Source: ZC4RG35 sp036375695 (GTDB lineage: Bacteria > Actinomycetota > Acidimicrobiia > Spongiisociales > ZC4RG35). From it: DNA of 57,266 bases. Below, in pieces: positions 38,007 to 45,672 of the stretch. The position numbers were made by a program, and so were the translations under genes. Below the pieces are notes generated by a model, which was given only the letters and a program-made list of their open reading frames with translations, did not search any database and was not told where the DNA came from. Numbering within the stretch: position 1 is the first letter of the stretch; every line of letters starts with the position of its first letter. The stretch is taken from contig DASVBU010000009.1 in NCBI GenBank assembly GCA_036375695.1, forward strand, positions 1 through 57,266, in the 5' to 3' direction.

Positions 38007-38018
38007 CCCGACCGCCCC

Positions 38019-38519
38019 ATGGCCATTCTCCCCATACGCACGTTTGGAGACCCGGTTCTCCGTATGAAGACCAAACCGGTCGACGAGATCGATGACGCGG
38101 TGAGGGTGCTGGTCAAGGACATGATCGAGACCATGTACGCCGCCCCCGGTGTCGGGCTCGCCGCCAACCAGGTCGGGGTGTCGCGCCGGATCGCAGTGTT
38201 CGACGCCCACGACGGCGAGGGAGCCCGGGTGATGATCAACCCAGAGATCCTGGAGACCTCCGGCGAGTTCGTCTACGACGAGGGCTGCCTCTCCGTCCCC
38301 AACAGATATTGGGAGATAACCCGGCCCGCCTTCGCCCGTGTCCGAGCGTTGGACCTGGACGGCGAGGAAGTGGAGTACGCCGGGGACGGCCTTCTCGGGC
38401 GGGTCCTGCAGCACGAGATCGCCCACCTGGAGGGTGGTCTTCTCATCGACGAGCTCCCGAAGCGGGTTCGCAAGGCGGTGCTCCGCGAGCTGCGCGACGA
38501 GAACCTGGGTCTGAGATGA
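38019..38519 (+). CDS. def: Peptide deformylase
   Basis: Metalloenzyme removing the N-formyl group from new proteins, 166 residues. All three motifs are present: GVGLAANQVG, EGCLSVP (metal-binding Cys) and LQHEIAHLEG (HExxH). ATG 38019 starts the homology (MAILPIRTFGDPVLR); an upstream in-frame codon at 37968 would translate the palindromic repeat and is rejected. Overlaps fmt by 4 nt; Def and Fmt act at opposite ends of the formylation cycle. Confidence 0.96.
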   Translation: MAILPIRTFGDPVLRMKTKPVDEIDDAVRVLVKDMIETMYAAPGVGLAANQVGVSRRIAVFDAHDGEGARVMINPEILETSGEFVYDEGCLSVPNRYWEITRPAFARVRALDLDGEEVEYAGDGLLGRVLQHEIAHLEGGLLIDELPKRVRKAVLRELRDENLGLR

Positions 38520-39430
38520 CGTCGGTCGTCTTCTTCGGCACACCGGAGGAGGCGGTACCCACACTCCACGAGCTGGCAGCGAGACACGACGTGAGGCTGG
38601 TCGTGACCCAGCCGGACCGGCCCAAGGGAAGATCGGCGCGTCCGCAGCCGCCACCGGTGAAGCTGGAGGCGGAGCGTCTCGGGATCGAGGTGGCGCAGCC
38701 GGCCAAGGCGCCCGACCTGCTGCAGGTCGTCAGGTCCAAGGGGCCCTTCGACCTGGGAGTCGTAGTCGCCTACGGGAGGATCCTGCGCAGGGAGGTCCTC
38801 GAGGTGCCCGAGCACGGGATCCTCAACGTCCACTTCTCGCTGCTCCCTCGCTGGAGGGGAGCGGCTCCCGTGGCCCGGGCGCTGATGGCCGGCGACACGA
38901 TGACCGGCGTCACGATCATCCGCCTCGACGAAGGGCTGGACACCGGCCCGGTGCTCACCGCCCAACTGGTGGACATCCATCCCTCCGAGGACGCCGGGAG
39001 ACTCACCGAACGACTCGCCCATCTCGGGGCACGGCTTCTCGTATCGGTGATTCCCGGCTACCTCTCCGGCGAGATCGTCCCCGTGCCCCAGACCGACGAA
39101 GGTGTCACGTACGCGGAGAAGCTGACGGCCGAGGACAGACCGCTCGCCGGGATCGACGATGCCGCAGAGTTCCTGGCCCGTGTCCGGGGCCTGGCGCCCG
39201 ACCCGGGAGCGGTGCTGGTCATCGACGGGGAGGCACACAAGGTCCTGGCCGCCCGTATCGACGGTGACCCTCCCCAAACGGGTGTCTGGGAGCTGCGTGA
39301 CGGATTCCCGGTCGTCGCCGTGGGCGGCAAGGGGGTGGCTCTGGTGAAGATCCAGCCGCCCGGTGGGCGCCCGATGGCCGGAGACGCATGGGCGCGGGGC
39401 CGACGCCGGGAGCGTGGCGCCGTCGGCTGA
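38516..39430 (+). CDS. fmt: Methionyl-tRNA formyltransferase
   Basis: Formylates initiator Met-tRNA using 10-formyltetrahydrofolate, 304 residues. The catalytic Asn-His pair is in GILNVHFSLLPRWRGAAPV and the Asp in RLDEGLDTGPVL. The start VVFFGTPEEAVPTLHEL is typical, and the C-terminal OB-like tRNA domain (about 205-304) is present. The rsmB/fmu gene that follows fmt in many bacteria is missing; rpe comes next after 17 nt. Confidence 0.96.
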   Translation: MTSVVFFGTPEEAVPTLHELAARHDVRLVVTQPDRPKGRSARPQPPPVKLEAERLGIEVAQPAKAPDLLQVVRSKGPFDLGVVVAYGRILRREVLEVPEHGILNVHFSLLPRWRGAAPVARALMAGDTMTGVTIIRLDEGLDTGPVLTAQLVDIHPSEDAGRLTERLAHLGARLLVSVIPGYLSGEIVPVPQTDEGVTYAEKLTAEDRPLAGIDDAAEFLARVRGLAPDPGAVLVIDGEAHKVLAARIDGDPPQTGVWELRDGFPVVAVGGKGVALVKIQPPGGRPMAGDAWARGRRRERGAVG

Positions 39431-39435
39431 GGTCA

Positions 39436-39441
39436 TAGAAT
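39436..39441 (+). promoter_or_regulatory. Candidate -10 (TAGAAT) for rpe
   Basis: TAGAAT ends exactly 6 nt before GTG 39448, the spacing expected for a leaderless message. It is the closest match to consensus of these short sites. Confidence 0.5.
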
Positions 39442-39447
39442 CCGGGT

Positions 39448-40095
39448 GTGAAGCTCGCACCCTCCCTGCTGGCCGCCGACTTCGCACGTCTCGAGGAAGA
39501 GGTGGGGCGTGTCGAGGAACTGGTGGACTGGCTCCATCTCGACGTCATGGATGGCCACTTCGTGCCCAACCTCTCCTTCGGCATGCCGGTCGTCGCATCG
39601 CTGCGCAAGGTGAGCGGCCTCTTCTTCGACTGTCATCTCATGGTGACCAACCCGATCGACCTGGTCGAACCGCTGGCGGAGGCAGGTGCCGACCTGGTCA
39701 CCATGCACATCGAGGCCGTGCCCGACCCGGAATCCGCGGCCAAGGCTGCCAGGGATGCCGGTCTCGGCTTCGGCCTGGTGGTCAACCCGGTGACGCCGTT
39801 CGCGGCAGTCGCGCCCTACGCCGAGCTCTGCGATGTGATCCTGATCATGAGTGTCGAGCCGGGCTTCGGTGGCCAGCAGTTCATCGATTCGGTGCTGAAG
39901 AAGATCGCCGAAGCGAGAGAATGGGTTGAGGCGAGGGGATTACCGGCCGATATTCAAGTCGACGGTGGCATCACCCCGTCCAACGTCCGTGCCGTATTGG
40001 ATGCCGGCGCGACCGTGGTGGTGGCCGGTTCGGCCATCTTCGGGGCGGATGACCCAGCGAGTGCAGTGGCCGCAATGAGAAGGGCAGCCGAATGA
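39448..40095 (+). CDS. rpe: Ribulose-phosphate 3-epimerase
   Basis: Interconverts ribulose 5-phosphate and xylulose 5-phosphate, 215 residues. TIM-barrel signatures are LAPSLLAADFARL, HLDVMDGHFVPNLSFG, HLMVTNP, MSVEPGFGGQQF and the phosphate-binding QVDGGITPSNV and VAGSAIFG. GTG 39448 follows a leaderless-type -10. Ribulose 5-phosphate is also the substrate of the DHBP synthase part of RibBA (42646), which may explain the placement. It overlaps the following regulator by 4 nt. Confidence 0.96.
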   Translation: MKLAPSLLAADFARLEEEVGRVEELVDWLHLDVMDGHFVPNLSFGMPVVASLRKVSGLFFDCHLMVTNPIDLVEPLAEAGADLVTMHIEAVPDPESAAKAARDAGLGFGLVVNPVTPFAAVAPYAELCDVILIMSVEPGFGGQQFIDSVLKKIAEAREWVEARGLPADIQVDGGITPSNVRAVLDAGATVVVAGSAIFGADDPASAVAAMRRAAE

Positions 40096-41024
40096 GTGAA
40101 CGTGTCCTGGTCGCAGACGACGATTCGGACATTCTCACCGTGGTCAAGATCAACTTCGAGCTCGACGGGTTCGAGGTGGAGACCGCGGTGGACGGGGAGG
40201 ATGCCCTTCAGAAGGCCACCGCCAATCCTCCCAACGCCATCGTCCTGGACATCATGATGCCCCGGATGGACGGGCTCACCGCCCTCCACCGGCTCCGCAG
40301 CCAGGCGACCACGGCGAACATACCCATAATCCTGCTCACCGCACGGGGCCTCCCCGAGGACCGGGTGCGGGGTCTGGAGCTGGGCGCCGACGACTACATC
40401 ACCAAGCCGTTCGACATCACCGAGCTCGCCGCCCGGGTTCGGGCGGTGCTGCGGCGGACCCAGGCGGCCCGCGACCTCTCGCCGCTCACCGGTCTTCCCG
40501 GCAACTTCAAGATCACGGCCGAGATCGAGGCCCGTATCCGGGACAGGGCGCCCTTTGCCCTCGTCCATGGGGACCTGGACAACTTCAAGGCCTTCAACGA
40601 CCACTACGGGTTCATGCGCGGCGACGAGGTGATCCGTTTCTGCGCCCGTTGTTTCACCGAGGCGGCCCAGGTCCTCGACCTCGGCGAGTCGGCGTTCATC
40701 GGGCACATCGGCGGCGACGACTTCGTCGCCATCATCCCGCCCGACATGGCGGAGGCCTTCTGCAAGGAGGTCACCGAGCGCTTCGACGACGGCATCCTCG
40801 ACCTCTACGACACCGCCGACGCCCTGCGCGGCTACATCGAGGTCATCGACCGCCGTGGCGAGCGCTACGCCTTCCCCGTGGTATCGCTGTCGCTCGGTGT
40901 AGCGTCCACCGACGTGCGTGAGATCACCTCGCAATGGGAGGCGTCGGCGATCGCGGTGGAGATGAAGGAATTCGCCAAGAAGCAACCGGGCTCCACCTAC
41001 CGGATCGACCGCCGCTCCAGCTGA
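40092..41024 (+). CDS. Response regulator with REC and GGDDF-type diguanylate cyclase domain
   Basis: 310 residues. The receiver domain (1-120) is complete: acidic D9/D10, phospho-acceptor D53 (VLDIMMP), T83 and K105 (TKPF). A GGDEF-like domain follows from about 130 (LSPLTGLPGNF). It keeps the substrate block GDLDNFKAFNDHYGFMRGDEVI, but the signature reads GGDDF (207-211), so Asp replaces the usual catalytic Glu. It may be a weak cyclase, a GTP or c-di-GMP sensor, or active with Asp. No RxxD inhibitory site is obvious. Its ATG overlaps the rpe stop (ATGA), so a signalling protein is translated with a sugar-phosphate enzyme. Confidence 0.9.
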   Translation: MSERVLVADDDSDILTVVKINFELDGFEVETAVDGEDALQKATANPPNAIVLDIMMPRMDGLTALHRLRSQATTANIPIILLTARGLPEDRVRGLELGADDYITKPFDITELAARVRAVLRRTQAARDLSPLTGLPGNFKITAEIEARIRDRAPFALVHGDLDNFKAFNDHYGFMRGDEVIRFCARCFTEAAQVLDLGESAFIGHIGGDDFVAIIPPDMAEAFCKEVTERFDDGILDLYDTADALRGYIEVIDRRGERYAFPVVSLSLGVASTDVREITSQWEASAIAVEMKEFAKKQPGSTYRIDRRSS

Positions 41025-41025
41025 A

Positions 41026-42090
41026 GTGAGCGACACGCGCCACATGGCGCGGGCTTTGGAACTGGCCGGCCGCGCCAGGACCCACCCCAACCCGCGGGTC
41101 GGCGCCGTCGTGGTCGATGCATCCGGAGAGGTGGTGGGCGAGGGGTTCCATCAGGGTCGGGGCACGGCGCACGCCGAGGTCGTGGCCCTGGAGGAGGCGG
41201 GGGAGCGGGCACGCGGCGGCACGGTGTACGTGACCCTCGAGCCCTGCGCCCACCATGGCAGGACCCCACCCTGTGTCGACGCCCTGATTGCCGCAGGTGT
41301 CCGCCGGGTCGTCGCCGCGGTCGAGGATCCCGACCCCAGGACCTCGGGGAAGGGCTTCCGACTCCTCAGGGACGCCGGGGTCGACGTCGAGAGCGGCGTC
41401 CTGGCCGTCGAAGCCGAGGCAGTCGACCCTGCCTATTTCCAGCACCGCCGCACCGGGCTCCCGCTCGTCACCTGGAAGTACGCCATGACACTCGACGGCC
41501 AGGTGGCGGCCGCCGACGGGTCGTCGCAATGGATCACCCGTGAAGCCGCGCGCCGGGATGCCCACGAGCTGAGGGCACGGATGGATGCCGTGGTGGTCGG
41601 GGCGGGGACACTGGCCGCCGACGATCCGCGGCTCGATGTCCGCCTCCCTGGATACTCCGGACCGCAGCCGGTCCCGGTGGTGGTGCTCGGGCGGACGGAT
41701 CCTCCAGGAGCTGCCCGGATCTGGGAGCGATCGCCCGTGGTGATGGCGACGTCCGATCGGGACATCCCGGCCGGCGAGATGGTGGTCGTGGAGGGCGACG
41801 GGCGACCCGATCCCGTCGCGGTCTGCCGGGCCCTGGCAGAACGGGGGTTCCTCGACGTCATGCTCGAGGGTGGCCCCACGCTGGCCGGGGAGTGGTGGCG
41901 GGCCGGTGTCATCAAACGGGGGGTGGCGTATGTCGGGGCCATGGTCGGTGGTGGGCGGGGAATTCCTCCGCTGGAGGGAGTGTTCGGGGCCATCGACACC
42001 GCCGACATTGTGTCGGTGGAGGATGTGCGTAGCCTTGATGGCGATATCCGAATCGATTTCGTGGTGAGAGATGTTCACGGGGATCGTTGA
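41026..42090 (+). CDS. ribD: Bifunctional riboflavin biosynthesis deaminase/reductase RibD
   Basis: Second and third steps of riboflavin synthesis, 354 residues. The deaminase half has the zinc site HAEVVAL and EPCAHHGRTPPC. The reductase half starts near 145 (VTWKYAMTLDGQVAAADGSSQWIT) and holds GAGTLAADDPRLDVR and LEGGPTLAGEWW. GTG 41026 lies one base after the previous stop. Only one base separates it from the regulator, so no FMN riboswitch fits. It overlaps ribE by 20 nt. Confidence 0.96.
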   Translation: MSDTRHMARALELAGRARTHPNPRVGAVVVDASGEVVGEGFHQGRGTAHAEVVALEEAGERARGGTVYVTLEPCAHHGRTPPCVDALIAAGVRRVVAAVEDPDPRTSGKGFRLLRDAGVDVESGVLAVEAEAVDPAYFQHRRTGLPLVTWKYAMTLDGQVAAADGSSQWITREAARRDAHELRARMDAVVVGAGTLAADDPRLDVRLPGYSGPQPVPVVVLGRTDPPGAARIWERSPVVMATSDRDIPAGEMVVVEGDGRPDPVAVCRALAERGFLDVMLEGGPTLAGEWWRAGVIKRGVAYVGAMVGGGRGIPPLEGVFGAIDTADIVSVEDVRSLDGDIRIDFVVRDVHGDR

Positions 42091-42649
42091 GGCCACCGGC
42101 AAGGTGGCGGCTCTGGCTGACGGCCGGCTGGTCGTGTCGTCGCCGCTGCTCGTGGACGTCCCGATCGGAGCATCGGTGTCGGTGGCGGGGGTGTGTCTCA
42201 CCGTCGTCGAGCACGGTGGCGAGGGCACACGTTTCGACGTCGTGCCCGAGACCCTGGATCGCACCACTCTCGGATCCCTGGAGGTCGGCGACCTCGTCAA
42301 TCTGGAGTTGGCGATGCCTTCCGCCGGCCGGTTCGACGGACACATCGTCCAGGGTCACGTCGATGGGGTGGGCACCGTGGTCTCCATGAGGGACGATCAC
42401 GGGCGGGTCACCCTGACGATCGCTCCGCCGAGAGGGTTGATGCCTCACATCGCAGAGAAGGGTTCGATCGCCGTCGACGGGGTCAGCCTCACGGTCGCCT
42501 CCGTCGAGGATGACACCTTCTCGGTCGCGCTGATCCCGCACAGCCTGGGTGTGACCACCCTCGGCGGGCTGGCCACCGGCGATCGAGTCAACCTGGAGAC
42601 CGATGTGATCGCCAAGTACGTGGAGCGGATCCTGGAGAACCGCCGATGA
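42071..42649 (+). CDS. ribE: Riboflavin synthase alpha chain
   Basis: Dismutates two 6,7-dimethyl-8-ribityllumazines to riboflavin, 192 residues. Two lumazine-binding barrels are visible. The first starts MFTGIVEATGKV and contains ASVSVAGVCLTV. The second starts GHIVQGHVDGVGTV equivalent (DGHIVQGHVDG) and contains GSIAVDGVSLTVA. The C-terminal VNLETDVIAKYVERIL matches the trimerisation helix. It overlaps ribD by 20 nt and ribBA by 4 nt. Confidence 0.96.
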   Translation: MFTGIVEATGKVAALADGRLVVSSPLLVDVPIGASVSVAGVCLTVVEHGGEGTRFDVVPETLDRTTLGSLEVGDLVNLELAMPSAGRFDGHIVQGHVDGVGTVVSMRDDHGRVTLTIAPPRGLMPHIAEKGSIAVDGVSLTVASVEDDTFSVALIPHSLGVTTLGGLATGDRVNLETDVIAKYVERILENRR

Positions 42650-43857
42650 GTATCTCGCCGATCGAGGACATCATCGCCGCCTTCTCCCGGGGTGACATGG
42701 TGATAATGGTCGACGACGAGGATCGGGAGAACGAGGGCGACCTCATCGTCGCTGCCGACGCCGCCACCCCCGACAAGCTCGGCTTCATGCTCCGCCACAC
42801 CAGCGGGATCATCTGCCTCTCGATCATCGGGGAGCGGCTCGACGAACTCGAGGTCCCGATGATGGTGGCCAACAACACCGATGTCCGGCGCACCGCCTTC
42901 ACGGTGTCGATCGATGCCGCCAAGGGCACCACCACCGGGATCAGCGCCGCCGACCGCGCCCGCACGGTCGAGGTGGTGCTCGACCCGAGCTCGCGGCCGG
43001 AGGACCTGGCGCGGCCCGGCCACATGTACCCCCTGCGGTACGAGCCGGGTGGGGTGCTCAAGAGGGCGGGGCACACCGAGGCAGCCGTCGACCTGGCCCG
43101 GCTCGCGGGCCGGTACCCCGCCGGCGTCCTCGCCGAGGTGATGAACGACGACGGAACCGTCGCCAAGCTCCCGGACCTCGAGCGCTTCGCCAAGGAGCAC
43201 GACCTCCTCATCGGGACCATCGCCGACCTCATCGCCTACCGCCGGCGCACCGAGCGTCTCGTGGAGCGCGTCATCGAGGCCCGGCTCCCGACCGAGCACG
43301 GAGAGTTCCGGGCGGTCGGCTACCGGTCGCTGGTCGACGAGCGCCAGCATCTGGCCCTGGTGATGGGCGACCTCGGGGACGGACAGGGTGTCCTCACGCG
43401 GGTCCACTCGGAATGCCTCACCGGCGACGTGTTCGGGAGCCGTCGCTGCGACTGCGGTCGGCAGCTCGACGCCGCGATGAAGCGGGTGGCCGAGGAGGGG
43501 CGGGGGGTGATCCTCTACATCAGGGGCCACGAGGGACGCGGCATCGGCCTGCTGCACAAGCTCGCCGCCTACCAGGTGCAGGACGACGAGGGTCTGGACA
43601 CTGTCGACGCCAACGTCCATCTCGGCCTGCCCATAGACGCCCGTGACTACGGCGTTGGAGCCCAGATCCTCTATGACCTCGGTGTCCGTTCGATGAGGCT
43701 GATGACCAACAACCCGAAGAAGCGGGCCGGCATCGAGGGCTACGGCCTCTCCATCCTGGAGCAGGTGCCGCTCACCACCCCGCCCACCGAGGAGAACCGG
43801 GGCTATCTCGAGGCGAAGCGGCTCAAGCTGGGTCACACCCTGGACACGACAGAGTGA
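42646..43857 (+). CDS. ribBA: Bifunctional DHBP synthase / GTP cyclohydrolase II RibBA
   Basis: Makes both riboflavin precursors, 403 residues. The N-terminal DHBP synthase has VDDEDRENEGDLIVAA and the later PGHMYPLRYEPGGVLKRAGHTEA. The GTP cyclohydrolase II half (from about 205) has the zinc cysteines in ECLTGDVFGSRRCDCG, ILYIRGHEGRGIGL and the C-terminal LMTNNPKKRAGIEGYGL. Both active sites look intact. It overlaps ribE and ribH by 4 nt. Confidence 0.97.
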   Translation: MSISPIEDIIAAFSRGDMVIMVDDEDRENEGDLIVAADAATPDKLGFMLRHTSGIICLSIIGERLDELEVPMMVANNTDVRRTAFTVSIDAAKGTTTGISAADRARTVEVVLDPSSRPEDLARPGHMYPLRYEPGGVLKRAGHTEAAVDLARLAGRYPAGVLAEVMNDDGTVAKLPDLERFAKEHDLLIGTIADLIAYRRRTERLVERVIEARLPTEHGEFRAVGYRSLVDERQHLALVMGDLGDGQGVLTRVHSECLTGDVFGSRRCDCGRQLDAAMKRVAEEGRGVILYIRGHEGRGIGLLHKLAAYQVQDDEGLDTVDANVHLGLPIDARDYGVGAQILYDLGVRSMRLMTNNPKKRAGIEGYGLSILEQVPLTTPPTEENRGYLEAKRLKLGHTLDTTE

Positions 43858-44315
43858 CACGGGAGATCGAAGGCGCCCTCGACGGTGGTGGCCTCCACCT
43901 CGGGATAGTCGTCGCCAACTGGAACAGGGCGATCACCGACCGGCTCCTCCAAGGGGCACTGGAGCGCGCCAAGGAGCTGGAAGTCGAGGATGTCACCGTC
44001 ATGCATGTCCCCGGCTCGCTGGAGCTGCCCGTGGCGGCATTGGCCCTCGCCCGGGACGGCTGCGACGCCATCGTCGCCATCGGGGCCGTGATCAGAGGCG
44101 AGACCGACCACTACGAGATCGTGGTCCGAGAGTGCTCTGCGGGCCTGACCCGGGTCGCCCTCGCCACGGGCATACCCGTGGCGCACGCCGTCCTGGCCGT
44201 CCACGATGTCTCCCAGGCGAGGGAGAGATCGGGGCCCGGGCCCGACAACAAGGGAAGGGAGGCGGTCGACGCCGCCGTTTCCACCGCCAACGCCATCGCG
44301 GGGCTTGGCGGTTGA
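43854..44315 (+). CDS. ribH: 6,7-dimethyl-8-ribityllumazine synthase
   Basis: Penultimate step of riboflavin synthesis, 153 residues. Recognised by IVVANWNRAITDRLLQGAL, MHVPGSLELPVAALAL, IGAVIRGETDHYEIV (active-site His) and DNKGREA at the end. The segment that usually reads TTDT.EQA reads AVHDVSQA, a mild departure. GTG overlaps ribBA by 4 nt. It completes a ribD-E-BA-H set sufficient, with an unassigned phosphatase, for riboflavin synthesis. Confidence 0.94.
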   Translation: MTREIEGALDGGGLHLGIVVANWNRAITDRLLQGALERAKELEVEDVTVMHVPGSLELPVAALALARDGCDAIVAIGAVIRGETDHYEIVVRECSAGLTRVALATGIPVAHAVLAVHDVSQARERSGPGPDNKGREAVDAAVSTANAIAGLGG

Positions 44316-44342
44316 GGGAAAGGCGGCCGTCCCTGGTAACCT
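44312..44342 (+). promoter_or_regulatory. Candidate promoter for the infC operon
   Basis: TTGAGG (44312-44317) and TAACCT (44337-44342) with a 19-nt spacer, overlapping the ribH stop. A start near 44349 gives a leader of about 155 nt before infC, the only protein operon here with a long leader. Confidence 0.4.
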
Positions 44343-44369
44343 GTCGCCACGACAACAGATGGCAAGAGC

Positions 44370-44385
44370 GGAAGCGCCTGCTTCC
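44370..44385 (+). promoter_or_regulatory. Leader hairpin in the infC 5' UTR
   Basis: GGAAGC-GCCT-GCTTCC forms a 6-bp stem, with AGCGG (44366-44370) and CCGCT (44394-44398) offering a competing wider pairing. It may be part of an RNA switch that controls the attenuator downstream; the ligand is not identifiable from sequence. Confidence 0.4.
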
Positions 44386-44451
44386 CCACCCGGCCGCTCC
44401 AGGGCGCGCCGTGGTCCGAGTGTACGAGTCGTCCGCGATGACGGCTTTGCC

Positions 44452-44481
44452 GGCAGCAGGGCATCCGCCCGCTGCCTTTTT
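44452..44481 (+). terminator. Rho-independent terminator / infC attenuator
   Basis: GGCAGC-A-GGGC-ATCC-GCCC-GCTGCC makes a 10-bp GC stem with one bulge, followed by TTTTT (44477-44481). It stands in the infC leader 25 nt before the start codon, where attenuation by a ribosomal protein such as L20 is known in other bacteria. It is the only clear stem plus U-tract in the protein-coding part of the window. Confidence 0.85.
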
Positions 44482-44505
44482 CATTGACCAAGAGGAGGCA
44501 ACAGC

Positions 44506-45114
44506 ATCAGCGAATTGCGAGTGAACAACGCCATCAGGGCCAAGGAGGTCCTGGTGGTCGCACCCGACGGACAGCAGATCGGGGTGAAGAAGCTCCATGA
44601 AGCCCTGTGGCTCGCCGAGCAACTGGATCTCGATCTCGTCGAGGTGGCACCCAACGCCAAGCCACCCGTGTGCCGTCTGATGGACTACGGGCGTTACAAG
44701 TACGAGCAGTCCGTCAAGCAGAGAGAGGCTCGCAAGAAGCAGTCTCGCACCAGCATCAAGGAGCTCCGGATGAAGGTGCGGATCGGCGATCACGACTTCG
44801 ACATCACGAAGAGGAAGGCAGCGTCCTTCCTCGACGACAACGACAAGGTCAAGGTCACCGTCCGTTTCCGGGGTCGTGAGAACGAGAGACCCGCCTTCGG
44901 CAAGGAGCTGCTGGATCGCCTCGCAGCCGAGCTGGCCGACCACGGCGTGGTCGAGCAGGCTCCGAAGCTGGAGGGCAGTGCGATGACGATGGTGCTGGCT
45001 CCGCTGCGTCGGCCCAGGGCCGCCGCGGTCGAGGAGAGGCAGCGCGCCGACGAAGGACTGCCCGACGACGAGCCGGCCGAGGACGAGCCCGCCGTCGGTC
45101 AGACAGAGGAATAG
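44506..45114 (+). CDS. infC: Translation initiation factor IF-3
   Basis: 202 residues. The start is ATC 44506: AGAGGAGG (44491-44498) lies 7 nt upstream and the protein then begins (I)SELRVNNAIRAKEVLVV like other IF-3 proteins. TTG 44515 would be only 16 nt from the same site and drop three conserved residues. AUC/AUU starts in infC let IF-3 repress its own synthesis by rejecting non-standard initiation complexes. Domains are the N-domain with VEVAPNAKPPVCRLMDYGRYKYE, a basic linker (QREARKKQ), and a C-domain with ELRMKVRIGDHDFDIT and VKVTVRFRGRE. An acidic tail of about 30 residues (after 172) is extra. Confidence 0.95.
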   Translation: MSELRVNNAIRAKEVLVVAPDGQQIGVKKLHEALWLAEQLDLDLVEVAPNAKPPVCRLMDYGRYKYEQSVKQREARKKQSRTSIKELRMKVRIGDHDFDITKRKAASFLDDNDKVKVTVRFRGRENERPAFGKELLDRLAAELADHGVVEQAPKLEGSAMTMVLAPLRRPRAAAVEERQRADEGLPDDEPAEDEPAVGQTEE

Positions 45115-45123
45115 GAGGACGCC

Positions 45124-45318
45124 GTGCCCAAGATGAAGACGCACAGCGGCGCCAAGAAGCGGGTCAAGGTGACCGGGAGCGGGAAGCTCATGCGCCGCCA
45201 GTCGGGCGCCGGTCACTACAAGCTGGCCAAGGGCAAGCCCACCTTCCGCCGCCGCAAGGGTGAGGTGGAGATGGCCCCGGGCGACGCCAAGGTCATCAAG
45301 AAGCAGTTGGGGATCTGA
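45124..45318 (+). CDS. rpmI: 50S ribosomal protein bL35
   Basis: 64 residues, lysine/arginine-rich: PKMKTHSGAKKRVKVTGSGK and RRQSGAGHYKLAKG are the family pattern. GTG 45124 has AGGAGG 5 nt upstream, partly within the infC stop. Second gene of infC-rpmI-rplT. Confidence 0.96.
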   Translation: MPKMKTHSGAKKRVKVTGSGKLMRRQSGAGHYKLAKGKPTFRRRKGEVEMAPGDAKVIKKQLGI

Positions 45319-45321
45319 GCC

Positions 45322-45672
45322 ATGGCGCGCGTCAAGAGAGCCGTCAACGCCAAGAAGTCGCACAAGAAGGTCCTCGACCAGGCCAAGGGGTTCAAGGGCT
45401 CCCGCAGCCGGCGCTTCCGCACCGCCAACGAGCAGGTGATGCACGCCCTGCAGGACTCCTACCGCGACCGCAGGGCTCGCAAGGGAGAGTTCCGCAGGCT
45501 GTGGATCGCTCGCATCAACGCTGCGGCCCGTCAGAACGGGACCACCTACAGCCAACTGATCGCCGGTCTCAAGGCGGCCGAGATCGAGGTCGACCGGAAG
45601 ATGCTCGCCGAGATGGCGGTGAGCGACCCGGAGGCCTTCGCCCAGCTCGTCCAGGCGGCGAAGAAAGCGTGA
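45322..45672 (+). CDS. rplT: 50S ribosomal protein bL20
   Basis: 116 residues. MARVKRAVNAKKSHKKVLDQ, AKGFKGSRSRRFR, YRDRRARKGEFRRLWIARIN and GTTYSQLIAGLK are typical. It binds 23S rRNA early in assembly and is the likely effector of any attenuation in the infC leader. Its stop shares one base with the next gene's ATG. Confidence 0.97.
   Translation: MARVKRAVNAKKSHKKVLDQAKGFKGSRSRRFRTANEQVMHALQDSYRDRRARKGEFRRLWIARINAAARQNGTTYSQLIAGLKAAEIEVDRKMLAEMAVSDPEAFAQLVQAAKKA

Noticed and set aside
37968..38018. Upstream in-frame start for def at 37968
   Set aside because: It would translate the palindromic repeat into 17 residues with no homology; ATG 38019 begins the conserved deformylase sequence.
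41022..41026. FMN riboswitch before ribD
   Set aside because: Only one base separates ribD from the preceding gene, and no RFN-type conserved segments were seen within the regulator gene.
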